A DNA stretch of 64,000 nt from CAZNPL01 sp964574815 (GTDB taxonomy: Bacteria > Planctomycetota > Phycisphaerae > UBA1845). Positions 43,637 to 52,619 of the stretch are shown here, piece by piece. Below the pieces are notes generated by a model. That model searched no databases. It worked only from the letters and a program-made list of their open reading frames with translations, and was not told the origin of the DNA. Where the stretch lies: NCBI GenBank assembly GCA_964574815.1, contig CAZNPL010000001.1:186001-250000 (forward strand). The letters run 5' to 3'. The position numbers were made by a program, and so were the translations under genes. Each line of letters begins with the position of its first letter. Position 1 is the stretch's first letter.

Positions 43637-46369
43637 CTACGGAATGTTCTTGCTCTGCAGGGTCAGACTGAAACTCATCTCGTCAATATCCCAGCTCTCG
43701 TTGATCCGATCCCCTGAACTTGAAAGCTCCAGGACCTTGTCGATCTCGCGGTTGTTGCGCAACCCGCCGAAGAGATCGGCGAGGAACGGCGACTCCGTCT
43801 CCCGCGTGTTTCCTTCGCTGTCCACGCACGTGCCGTGGATCATCTCGTTCTGATCCACGAAACCGGCCGTGATGCTGAAAGACCGGTAAATCGACGGCGC
43901 GTCGTTGCCAACCGTATCTGTCAGAAACGGCCGCACGTCCAACGTCCCGATCCCCAATGCGTCGCTCATCTCCAACTTTCCCGACCCCGACTCGATACAC
44001 TCCTCGTCACCGATCTCGTATTCACTGCGGTGACTCCAGGTGGCCGATCCGGCTGCCAGCTCATACACGCCGCCGGTAAAAATCCCGGGCTGAAACGCCC
44101 CCGACGGAAGCAGGATCGTACCGAACGCGCCGAACGGGACCTGCCCGGCGCCCGACATGATCTCCTCCAGCGTCGACGTATCCCGCGTGAACTTGATCGT
44201 CCCGAACGTGGCGTCGGCAACGACCGTCTCGTCGGGTTCCGTCCGATCGAACTCATACTTCGCCGTTCCTTCCCACGCTCCGCAGGCGACGTCCGTCAGG
44301 AACACCCGCGAAGGCAACCCCACGTACCCCACCGGATCGCGCTCGCCTTCCTCCCAACGGGCGTTGGCCATAATGATCACGATCTCTTCGATGCTCTCAC
44401 TGCCCGCCTGCTGGCAGAACGGCGCAAACGCAACATCGGTCAGATTGAACGCCTCATCTCCCCACGTGCCGTTCTGCTTGACCAACGCCATCACGTGAAG
44501 CCGATCCCGCTGCTCCTCGTCAAGCTCCTCGGCATACAGCGTCTCATCGCCAACCCGTCCGGCAAATAGCTCCGGCACGCCTTCCTTCAATTCGTAGGTC
44601 AGCCCGTTGGCGAACAGAACCGAACGAATCCCGCTGTCGGTCAGATCGATGCGGAAGTACTGCGCGCTCAGCGGTTCGAGGCCGCCCTTGTCGCCGTCGG
44701 GTCCCTCCAGTTCCAGCTCGATCTGGTCCTGGTCCCCCGAAAGCAACGGCCTGTCGGAGTGCGTCGGATCCGCCCCGGCCGCGAGGAAGTCCCGTTGCTC
44801 GTAGCTGTCAATCACGTGGTCGATACCGTCCTGGTTCCAGTTGAACACAGCGAAGTCCGCCCAGTGCTTGGCGATCCCTTCGGGCACGGCCCGATCGACC
44901 GCCGTCAACTGGTCGGCTACCTGAGCGCTTTCCCACGCGAAACGCACGATGTCCTCTCCGAAGAACCTGACGTGATGGAAGAAGTAGAGATACGCCCCGT
45001 AACGCCGATTGTTGGTGTCCGGATCCGTCTCGAGCGGATCGTCCAGGCGGTTCAGAAAGGCCGGCGCATCCGCGTGCTCCATGTGGTCGTTTTCGAACAC
45101 GAAGTGCTCGGCCCAGGTCGCAGTCGCGTCCGCCAGCCACCGGTAGTCGGGAACCAGCTTCCCTTCCGAAAGATCAAACGCGAACTGGATCGCGTGCATG
45201 AACTCATGCGCCAGGTTCGCCCGGATCTTCCGCTCGTACAGCGCCGTGCCGAGCCCGCCATGGTCGTTCGCGATGTTCTGCACGTCTTGTACGATGTGCG
45301 GCCGCCGCCGCGAGTCGCTGAAAACGCTCTCAATGAGCCCCGGATCATTCGGCGGCGTCGATCCGTACGTGCTCCCGCCGATCTTCAGCAGGTAGATGTC
45401 GAACCGCCCGTCACCGCCGCTGGCCTCGCCGAGCTCACCGTCCGAGAGCGGCGCCCGCCCCATCAGCCCGACCAGCTTGTCGTAAACGTCCGCCATCGCG
45501 CCCTGAACGACACGCGCCGTCGGCTCCAGCGAGTTGTCCGACTTTGGCCACTTCACTACGGCAACGCTGTTGCCCGAGCCGTCCTTCACGTCATATTTGT
45601 CGAAATCCCCTTCCGGCGGATCGGCAAGCGGAGCCGCCAGCTTCGCCTTCGCTTGCACACGCCGCTGGTACCAGCTTCCCGGAGCATCCGGCGGCAGCAG
45701 GAACGGCCGCAGCTCGTCCTGCACTTCCGGCGAAAGTTCGTCGAACCGCGAATAGATCTCCTCGAGAACGAACGTTCCCTCTTCCTCACTACCGCCGCCC
45801 GAAAACTCCGCCGGCAGCCGATCATCGCCGAAAACGGAAAAGGCCTTGAAGCGAAGACCGGCGATCTCGTCGATCTCACCCGCCGCGACCGCATCCTCGA
45901 TCATGCCGAGGCTCGTCGGCCCGCTCGGAACCGGAGGCGGCGGCACATCGTCATCCGGCTCGTCCCCATCCGGCTCATCCCCGTCCCCGTCGCCATCATC
46001 CGGCGTATCGCCGACCGTCACGGTCAGGCTGGCCTCACTGCTCCCCTGCAAGCTCACCGCGGTCAGCGTAAACTCGGTGGTCGAATCCACAGTGACCTCG
46101 ACCAGTGATCCGCTCACCGGCCCCGGCTCCGGCGTGATCACCACTTGGAACGCCCCGGCCACGTCCCACGACAGCTCGACCGTCCCGCCTCCGGCCGGCA
46201 GCGAAGTCGGTGACGCGTCAAAACCCTCAATGACCGGCGCACCGTCACCGCCGGTGCCATTGTCGTTTACGTTTCCGTTATCGTTGCCGCCGGGCATCTG
46301 AACCGGCACGCAACCGGCCAGCAAAGCAGCGAAAAGAACAAGACAAAACGCCAGGCGACGTGCGCTCAT
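43637..46369 (-). CDS. large lipoprotein with HExxH zincin-like peptidase domain
   Basis: ATG 46369 gives a lipoprotein signal (CLVLFAALLAGC). After it come a low-complexity stretch (MPGGNDNGNVNDNGTGG), an Ig-like domain (45-120: PTSLPAGGGTVELSWDVAGAF), an acidic linker and then the peptidase region: LAHEFMHAIQF at about 386-396, with HExxH at His388-His392, and WLADATATWAEHF about 30 residues later, giving a possible third ligand Glu421. A beta-rich tail of 350 residues follows. 910 residues. This is the arrangement of secreted M-type zincins that act on the cell surface. Confidence 0.75.
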   Translation of the reverse strand: MSARRLAFCLVLFAALLAGCVPVQMPGGNDNGNVNDNGTGGDGAPVIEGFDASPTSLPAGGGTVELSWDVAGAFQVVITPEPGPVSGSLVEVTVDSTTEFTLTAVSLQGSSEASLTVTVGDTPDDGDGDGDEPDGDEPDDDVPPPPVPSGPTSLGMIEDAVAAGEIDEIAGLRFKAFSVFGDDRLPAEFSGGGSEEEGTFVLEEIYSRFDELSPEVQDELRPFLLPPDAPGSWYQRRVQAKAKLAAPLADPPEGDFDKYDVKDGSGNSVAVVKWPKSDNSLEPTARVVQGAMADVYDKLVGLMGRAPLSDGELGEASGGDGRFDIYLLKIGGSTYGSTPPNDPGLIESVFSDSRRRPHIVQDVQNIANDHGGLGTALYERKIRANLAHEFMHAIQFAFDLSEGKLVPDYRWLADATATWAEHFVFENDHMEHADAPAFLNRLDDPLETDPDTNNRRYGAYLYFFHHVRFFGEDIVRFAWESAQVADQLTAVDRAVPEGIAKHWADFAVFNWNQDGIDHVIDSYEQRDFLAAGADPTHSDRPLLSGDQDQIELELEGPDGDKGGLEPLSAQYFRIDLTDSGIRSVLFANGLTYELKEGVPELFAGRVGDETLYAEELDEEQRDRLHVMALVKQNGTWGDEAFNLTDVAFAPFCQQAGSESIEEIVIIMANARWEEGERDPVGYVGLPSRVFLTDVACGAWEGTAKYEFDRTEPDETVVADATFGTIKFTRDTSTLEEIMSGAGQVPFGAFGTILLPSGAFQPGIFTGGVYELAAGSATWSHRSEYEIGDEECIESGSGKLEMSDALGIGTLDVRPFLTDTVGNDAPSIYRSFSITAGFVDQNEMIHGTCVDSEGNTRETESPFLADLFGGLRNNREIDKVLELSSSGDRINESWDIDEMSFSLTLQSKNIP

Positions 46370-47596
46370 GGTGCAACCTTTCAGCAATCAGGGAGTCGCC
46401 GCACGGCCGGCATGATCCGGGCGAACAAACTGTCCGCCCGCAAAACCGATGCGTGACAAGAAAGTGGTTAACTAGCCAATTATACGAGAAATCGTCTCAT
46501 GCCCGAACAATCAACACTGTATGCTATAAGCTCCACGTCCCTCGCGTCAACCACCCCCAGCTAGCTGCAAGACCAGGTGAACGAAACAAACGACGACTTT
46601 AGATAAACGCCCCCAGGTGCCGCCAACAGGCCCCATCCTTCGCGAACCGAAGGGTGGGGGACGGACACTCACGCCGGCAAATGAACGCCGACGATCGCCA
46701 ACCCGCGCTCGACCGCGCTCCGGCTGATGGCTGATCCGCCTCAGGCGGAATGGCCGACGATTTCTTCCTGACAACTCAGAACTGACCACTGAGAACTCCT
46801 CTTGCCGGCTGACCGAAAACGCCCTTTTGGCCGGTGCAGCACCGCGTTCCACTTTTTCCAGAAAAATCTTGAACAGCCCCCGTGTTCTTTAGGCAGAGGG
46901 AAGGCAGCGCACCCGGAGTGCGCGCCTGTGGGGACAACGAAGGATGAAAGAACAATGCCCGGCCAGACCACCCGAGTCGTCAGTTCTCAGTTTTCAGTCA
47001 TCAGTCGCCAGAAAGCCGCGTGCCATGCCACCAACTCTTCCCACCGCGGCTCAACACTGTCCGCCCACACCCCTGTCTCCTGCCTCCTCTTTCACTACCA
47101 AACGAACCCACCGGCCACCCGGAATCTGCGTCAATCTGTGGAATTCGCGGATCGGATTTCCAAAGGAACCCAACGCGGCGCGAATCGTCACCTTTCAGTC
47201 CCCAATTATCCTGTCCCCGCCATCAGAGCCGGGAGCGCCAGCGACCGGACCCGCACGCGCCCCCGCGCAGCAGACTCCGGCGCCAAACGAAGCCAAGCTC
47301 TTCGACGGTGTTCAGTTGCCACTCATCAGTTATCAGACCTGCGTCTTCGACGTCGCCCGTGTTCCCCGCCTCCCGAAACGCCAACGCCGGAAGTAACGGC
47401 GCGAAACGAACCCAAATCAAGCCCGACAGCCAAAAGCCCGCCGGCTCCGGATCGCCTTGTACCTGGCCGCCGCCTTCGTGCCGCAGCCTGCACGCCTCAG
47501 GCGGATGCCTGCGCCCCTGTCCTCTCCCCTTCGTCCCCGTCCCTCTCTTCTTCTCTCAGCTTTGCGCCCGGCAACGCCCGCCCTACACTCCTGAGC
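46370..47596. repeat. 1.2-kb noncoding, repeat-bearing region
   Basis: No supported gene. It contains the TCCGCC-TCA-GGCGGA element at 46735-46749, CAG-TT-CTCAG / TCAGTCATCAG-type repeats (for example 46771-46800 and 46981-47005, in opposite senses), and an imperfect copy of the CGCCTCAGGCGGA element at 47493-47505. The long open frame continuing upstream of truD (46802 on) passes through these repeats and is not coding. A perfect -10 box (TATAAT on the minus strand, 46479-46484) suits the lipoprotein gene. Confidence 0.6.
46479..46484 (-). promoter_or_regulatory. possible -10 box of the zincin lipoprotein gene
   Basis: TATAAT on the minus strand, in a short AT-rich island about 105 bases before ATG 46369. 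The -35 region 17 bases upstream is weak (TTCGGG), so only the -10 box is well supported. Confidence 0.35.
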
Positions 47597-48910
47597 ATGC
47601 ACACCCAGCCCGCTGACACCACCGCCTCCCTCCCCTACCTCACCGCAGGCACGCCCGGCATAGGTGGCCGCATCAAGTCCCGCCCGGACGACTTCCTCGT
47701 CGAGGAAACCCCACTCTACGAGCCTTGCGGAACCGGCACCCACCTCTACCTTCGCATCGAAAAGCGAGAAATGACCACACACGAAGCCGCGCGCCGACTC
47801 ACCCAGGCACTCGGCAGACCCGCCCGCGACGTCGGCTTCGCCGGCCTCAAAGACGCCAACGCCGTCACACGCCAGACCCTCAGCATCGAACACGTTGACC
47901 CCGACCGCATCGCCGGCCTCGACATCCCCGGCCTGACCATCCTCGAATGCAGCCGCCACACCAACAAGCTCAAGAAAGGCCACCTCCGCGCCAACCGCTT
48001 CACCATCAAACTCCGCGACGTCGCCCCGACTCCCCTCGGACCGGCCGAGGCCGTCCTCCAAGTCCTCACCCGCCGCGGCGTCCCCAACTACTTCGGCCCC
48101 CAGCGATTCGGCAACCGCGGTGACAACTGGCAGATCGGGCTCGCCGTCCTCAAAAACGACCTCCCCGAGGCCCTCGCCGTCCTCCTGGGCCGCCCCGGCC
48201 CCGCCGACACAGGCCGCGTCCTCGACGCCCGCCGCCACTTCGACCTCGGCCGGCTCGAAGAAGCAATCGAAGCTTGGCCCCCCAACAGCCGCATGCACCG
48301 CCACGTCTTGAAGACCCTCCTCAAGAGCGGGAGCAACGCCCGCAAAGCCTGGCGCGCCGTGGACCGAGACATGCGCTCCTTCTACCTCTCCGCCGCCCAA
48401 AGCTACCTGTTCAACCGAGTCCTCGCCGAGCGCATCGACGCCCTCGACCGCGTCCGACTCGGCGACCTCGCCTACAAACACGTCAACGGCGCCTGCTTTC
48501 GTGTCGATGACCCCGACGCCGAGCAGCCCCGCTGCGACGCCTTCGAAATCTCCCCCACCGGCCCCCTCTTCGGCCGCCGCATGACCCAACCCGCCGGCGC
48601 CCCGGGCCAGCTCGAGAATCGCATCCTCACCGAAGCTGGCCTCTCCCACGAAGCCCTGAAACAACACGCCGACGCCCGAACCGAAGGCGCCCGCCGCCCA
48701 CTCCGCGTCCCAATCACCGACCCGGCCGTCACGGAAGGGCGCGACGACGCCGGCCCGTTCCTCCGGCTCTCCTTCTCCCTGCCCGCCGGCAGCTACGCCA
48801 CCGCTGTCCTCCGGGAAATCAGCAAGCACCCGGCCCCGTCACCGCCCCTCAGGAACCATCCGCCGCTACCGGAGACCCGACGTCCACCAGATGAAACGCC
48901 CAGGTCTTGA
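47597..48910 (+). CDS. truD: tRNA pseudouridine(13) synthase
   Basis: TruD makes pseudouridine-13 in tRNA-Glu. ATG 47597 gives 437 residues beginning a few residues before GIGGRIKSRPDDFLVEE, the normal opening. The catalytic aspartate is Asp86 in VGFAGLKDANAVTRQTLSI. Family segments LKKGHLRANRFTIKLRDV, GVPNYFGPQRFGN and SFYLSAAQSYLFNRVLAERI are present. The last 20 codons overlap the modC gene on the opposite strand by about 60 bases; the family core ends before this, and the proline-rich tail is probably incidental. Confidence 0.92.
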   Translation: MHTQPADTTASLPYLTAGTPGIGGRIKSRPDDFLVEETPLYEPCGTGTHLYLRIEKREMTTHEAARRLTQALGRPARDVGFAGLKDANAVTRQTLSIEHVDPDRIAGLDIPGLTILECSRHTNKLKKGHLRANRFTIKLRDVAPTPLGPAEAVLQVLTRRGVPNYFGPQRFGNRGDNWQIGLAVLKNDLPEALAVLLGRPGPADTGRVLDARRHFDLGRLEEAIEAWPPNSRMHRHVLKTLLKSGSNARKAWRAVDRDMRSFYLSAAQSYLFNRVLAERIDALDRVRLGDLAYKHVNGACFRVDDPDAEQPRCDAFEISPTGPLFGRRMTQPAGAPGQLENRILTEAGLSHEALKQHADARTEGARRPLRVPITDPAVTEGRDDAGPFLRLSFSLPAGSYATAVLREISKHPAPSPPLRNHPPLPETRRPPDETPRS

Positions 48911-49934
48911 TCAGCAGATGCAAACGTGCCCCCGGCTCCAACCCCAGCCGCTCGAGCGACCCCCGCGTGATCCGCGCCCGCAGCACTGGCCCCCCGTCCA
49001 CCTTTATCTTTACTATAGGAAAGCGATCGTGTTCCACCTCCACGATCCGCCCCGGCAGTTGGTTCCGCGCACTCGTCCCCGATACATGCTTCAGCGAAAG
49101 CAGAATGTCCTCGGGCCGAACCGCTACCACCGCCGCAGAGCCGACCTCCCCCCGGCACAGCGGCACCCGCAGCACCACCTCCCCCACCTTCAGTTCCGTC
49201 ACGTCCTCCGCGACGCGATGCTCCGCCACCACCCCGGTCAGCACGTTCTCCGTCCCGCATAACGCCGCCAGCGTCACGCTCGTCGGCGTCTTCACCACCT
49301 CCGCCGGCGGACCATCATGAATCAGCCGCCCCTCCTCGATCACCAGAATCCGATCCCCCAGCCGAAACGCCTCGCTCTCGTTATGCGTCACGTACAGCAT
49401 CGGCACGCCCGTCGCCCGGTAAAGCGCCCGAAGCTGATCCAGCAAGACGTGACGCATCCCCACGTCCACCGCCGACAGCGGCTCGTCCAGCAACAGCAGC
49501 TTGGGCCGCGAAACCAGCGCCCGGATGATCGCGATCCGCTGCCGCTCCCCGCCCGACATCCGCGCCGGATACCGGTCCGCCAGATGCCCCACCCCGAAAT
49601 CCTCCAGCCACCGCCCAACCTCCGCCTCATCCCGCGCCCCATAACGCACGTTCTCCAGCCCCGTCATGTGCGGAAACAGATTGTGCTGCTGAAAGATGTA
49701 CCCGATCGAGCGCTTCCAGATCGGCACATTGGTCCGCTCGCTACTCGAGTACAGCGTGCGCCCGTGCAGCGAGATGCGCCCGCGGTCCGGCCTCATCATC
49801 CCCGCGATCGCCTGCAACGTCGTCGTCTTCCCCGCCCCGCTGCGCCCGAACAAGATGGTGATCCCGCCCGAATGCTCGAAACCGAGCTCGAGCTTCATGC
49901 TCCGCAACTGCTTCTCGATCTCCACCAGCAGCAT
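48849..49934 (-). CDS. modC: molybdate ABC transporter ATP-binding protein
   Basis: 361 residues. ATPase domain: Walker A FGRSGAGKTT (29-38), Q-loop YIFQQHN, signature MSGGERQR, Walker B LLLLDEPLSAVD, H-loop YVTHNESEA. The C-terminal 130 residues form a TOBE/MOP oxyanion-binding domain (SARNQLPGRIVEVEHDRFPIVKI) that marks ModC rather than generic ATPases. It lies 8 bases after the fused modA-modB gene and converges with truD, overlapping it by about 60 bases. Confidence 0.92.
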   Translation of the reverse strand: MLLVEIEKQLRSMKLELGFEHSGGITILFGRSGAGKTTTLQAIAGMMRPDRGRISLHGRTLYSSSERTNVPIWKRSIGYIFQQHNLFPHMTGLENVRYGARDEAEVGRWLEDFGVGHLADRYPARMSGGERQRIAIIRALVSRPKLLLLDEPLSAVDVGMRHVLLDQLRALYRATGVPMLYVTHNESEAFRLGDRILVIEEGRLIHDGPPAEVVKTPTSVTLAALCGTENVLTGVVAEHRVAEDVTELKVGEVVLRVPLCRGEVGSAAVVAVRPEDILLSLKHVSGTSARNQLPGRIVEVEHDRFPIVKIKVDGGPVLRARITRGSLERLGLEPGARLHLLIKTWAFHLVDVGSPVAADGS

Positions 49935-49942
49935 GACTCGTC

Positions 49943-51556
49943 TCAGGCTCGTACCACCCCCCGCCGGCCGGCCGCCAACCGGTTCGTCGCATAAATCACC
50001 GCCAGTGACAACAACGTCAGGATCACCACCAGCGTCTGTGCCATCCGATCCTCATGATTCGTGAACGCATGAAAGATCGCGCTCGGCATCGTCATCGTCC
50101 GACCGGGAATCATCCCGGCCAGCATGAACGTCGCCCCGAACTCGCCGATCGCCCGAGCGAAAGACAACACGGCCCCCGCAATAAGCCCTCCGCCCGCCAG
50201 CGGCACCGACACCCGAAAGAACGTCACCATCCGCCCCTTGCCCAGCGAATACGACGCCAGCTCCTGCTCGCGGCTCACCGACTCGAAGGCCGCCCGCGCC
50301 GACTTGATCATCAGCGGCATCGCCACCACCGCCGACGCCACGCACGCCCCAAGCAACGTCAGCACCACGCGAATGCCCAGCTTGTCCTCGAGCATGCCGC
50401 CCAGCGGCGACCGAACGCCGAACACGATGATGAGATAGTAACCCGTCACGGTTGGCGGCAGCACCATCGGCAGAGTCAACAGCGCATCAACCAACTCGCG
50501 CCCCCGAAACCGCCGCTTCGCCAGCCACGCCCCGATACCCGTCCCCACCGGCACCACGAACAGCGTCGCACTGACCGCGGCGATCAGCGACAGCTTCACC
50601 GCCGAGAGAATATCGCCCCACCGACCGCCGCTGTCCGCCACGTCCCGCGACGCTCCAAACCATTCGCCACCTTCCCCTTCTCCGATGCCGGGCACCGGCG
50701 CCGTGAACCCGTGCGCCCGCAGGATCGCCGCCCCTTCATCGGATGTCACATACGCCACGAACGCCCCAGCCCGCTCCGCCTCATCCGTGGCCACAAGAAC
50801 CGCCATCGGGTAACGGATCGGCTCGTGCCACTCCGGCGGCACCGAATACGCGACTTCGACACGCTCGCCCGCCACGGCCGCATCCGTCGCATACAACAGC
50901 GCCGCATCCACCTCGCCTCGCGCCGCGTAGTCGAGCACCTGCCGCGTGTGCACGCCGAACACCAGCTTGGGCCTGAGCTTCTCCAGCAGCCCGCGGTCAA
51001 CCAGCGCCTGATGCGCGTAGTGTCCCACCGGAGTGTCGACTGCACCCACCCCCACCCGCCTCACCCGCTCTGACAACAGATCATCCAGGGAACCGAGCCC
51101 CCCTGGATTCCCCGGCGGGCAGATCAGCACGAGCCGGTTGGCCGCAAACCGGCGCACGCTCCGCCGATCGACCAGCCCCTGCTCGACCAGCCGCTCCATC
51201 GGCCCGGACCCAGCCGAAGCGAACACATCCACCCCGATTCCGCCCGCGGCCTCGATCTGCCGCTGCAGCCCGTTCGAGCTTCCGAAGTTGAACGCAACGT
51301 CGGTATCAGGATGTGCAGACTCGAAACGCGCTTCAATATCCGTGAACGCGTCGGAAACGCTGGCGGCGGCCGAGACAACCAGTGTCGCGCGACCAGCCGC
51401 GCCGACCGCATGCTCGTCACGAGGCGATTCCCCAAAAGCCGACAACGCGCAGAGCAGGAACACCGCCAGCGCAGTCGCCCGCAGCCACGTCCCGTTGAGT
51501 ATGGATGCCTGCCAGCGCAAGGAAAAGTTCTCGGACCATCGTCCGGTTCGTGACAT
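49943..51556 (-). CDS. fused ModA-ModB: molybdate-binding protein joined to permease
   Basis: From ATG 51556, 537 residues. After a signal or anchor segment (TALAVFLLCALSAFG, residues 28-42), residues 58-285 are a ModA-type binding protein (LVVSAAASVSDAFTDIEARFE; VAFNFGSSNGLQRQIEAAGG; DVFASAGSGPMERLV). After a linker, residues 316-537 are the ModB permease (ILSAVKLSLIAAVSATLF... PMVLPPTVTGYYL... GEFGATFMLAG), with the EAA loop at SLGKGRMVTFFRV. Normally ModA is separate and released to the periplasm. No stop or frameshift lies between. The frame is open to 51835, so the start could be further upstream (ATG 51649). Confidence 0.85.
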   Translation of the reverse strand: MSRTGRWSENFSLRWQASILNGTWLRATALAVFLLCALSAFGESPRDEHAVGAAGRATLVVSAAASVSDAFTDIEARFESAHPDTDVAFNFGSSNGLQRQIEAAGGIGVDVFASAGSGPMERLVEQGLVDRRSVRRFAANRLVLICPPGNPGGLGSLDDLLSERVRRVGVGAVDTPVGHYAHQALVDRGLLEKLRPKLVFGVHTRQVLDYAARGEVDAALLYATDAAVAGERVEVAYSVPPEWHEPIRYPMAVLVATDEAERAGAFVAYVTSDEGAAILRAHGFTAPVPGIGEGEGGEWFGASRDVADSGGRWGDILSAVKLSLIAAVSATLFVVPVGTGIGAWLAKRRFRGRELVDALLTLPMVLPPTVTGYYLIIVFGVRSPLGGMLEDKLGIRVVLTLLGACVASAVVAMPLMIKSARAAFESVSREQELASYSLGKGRMVTFFRVSVPLAGGGLIAGAVLSFARAIGEFGATFMLAGMIPGRTMTMPSAIFHAFTNHEDRMAQTLVVILTLLSLAVIYATNRLAAGRRGVVRA

Positions 51557-51798
51557 TCGAAGACAGGCCGCCACGAACCGGACCAACAAACCGTAACCCC
51601 GACCAATGACCCCCGCAACGCCCGAGCCGATCAGTATCGCGACAGCCATGGAGCGGCCATAGTGACCAGCACCCGCCACGCGAGCCCTCAAGTCACCCTC
51701 CGCAACGCCCGATATCCCCTCAACGGGGTTCAGGGGTCGGACAATAGCACGATCAAAGCAAACGCACCGAACCGTTTGAAGGCCCCAAGAAGCGCTCC

Positions 51799-52470
51799 AT
51801 GAGCTCGCAACAACGCACAACCCCGAAACCCGCATCCCCCGATACGGAGCAGCACCTGCAAGCCCTCATTTCCACACGCCGGCCGAATCTGGCTTGCGAA
51901 AAGCTCGACGCTGAGGCCGTCATCTACGACGTCCAAACCGGCGCAGTGCATCACCTCGAAGAGACTGCGCTCTGGCTATGGGAAGCTTGCGACGGCCACC
52001 GATCCCCCAATGAACTGACCACCGCCTGCGCCGAACGGTTCGACGTTCCGCTCGCCATCGCAGCGACACACGTTAAACAGGGCCTGCACCACCTTAGGAC
52101 GCGCCATCTGCTCCTCACCGCGGACGAAGCAGGCGAACCTCCGCCTGAAACGTGTGGCCCCTCGCGACGCGAGCTCCTCAACAGCGGCGCAACCCGAGCA
52201 ATCCTCGCGGCCCCTGTCATCTCCACATTCTTCGCCACCGGCGCAAACGCCAGCGGGCCGAGCTACAGCGCGGCATTCGGCCCCGGAGGCTGCAAGACGC
52301 CGGGCTACTCGTGCGTGACACCGCAGGACTGCTGTATCAACCCGCCGGATGGCCTCTGCCACGAAACCAACCTGGTCTGCTGTGTAAAGACCGACAAGGC
52401 CGGGTGCAACAAGGATGAGGATTGCTGCGAGTACCCCACAGCGAGCTGCAACGCTGGGACTTGTCAATGA
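51799..52470 (+). CDS. PqqD-domain protein with internal twin-arginine-like signal and cystine-rich tail
   Basis: 223 residues. Residues 25-105 form a PqqD-type peptide-chaperone domain (LACEKLDAEAVIYDVQTGAVHHLEET, shortened; LWLWEACDG). Then GPSRRELLNSG (about 120-130) and a hydrophobic run to ATGANAS resemble a twin-arginine signal, placed internally. The last 60 residues contain 12 cysteines, first half spaced C-C-CC-C-CC as in inhibitor cystine knots. No radical SAM maturase is adjacent. It is divergent from the molybdate operon. The role is unknown; see findings. Confidence 0.7.
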   Translation: MSSQQRTTPKPASPDTEQHLQALISTRRPNLACEKLDAEAVIYDVQTGAVHHLEETALWLWEACDGHRSPNELTTACAERFDVPLAIAATHVKQGLHHLRTRHLLLTADEAGEPPPETCGPSRRELLNSGATRAILAAPVISTFFATGANASGPSYSAAFGPGGCKTPGYSCVTPQDCCINPPDGLCHETNLVCCVKTDKAGCNKDEDCCEYPTASCNAGTCQ

Positions 52471-52619
52471 CGAGCCGATCGAACCAACCCATCAAATCCG
52501 AAGAACTGAGCGCGATGTCACACCGACGCACAACGTCGGAAGCTGCAGAAGAAATCCCACACGCTGTGAGGACGTTTCGGAGGCAACCGGTTATGCGAAC
52601 CAGGCGGGAGAAACGAGCT

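Noticed and set aside
46802..47596. N-terminal extension of truD
   Set aside because: The family begins close to ATG 47597. The upstream frame runs through dispersed repeats and has low-complexity content.
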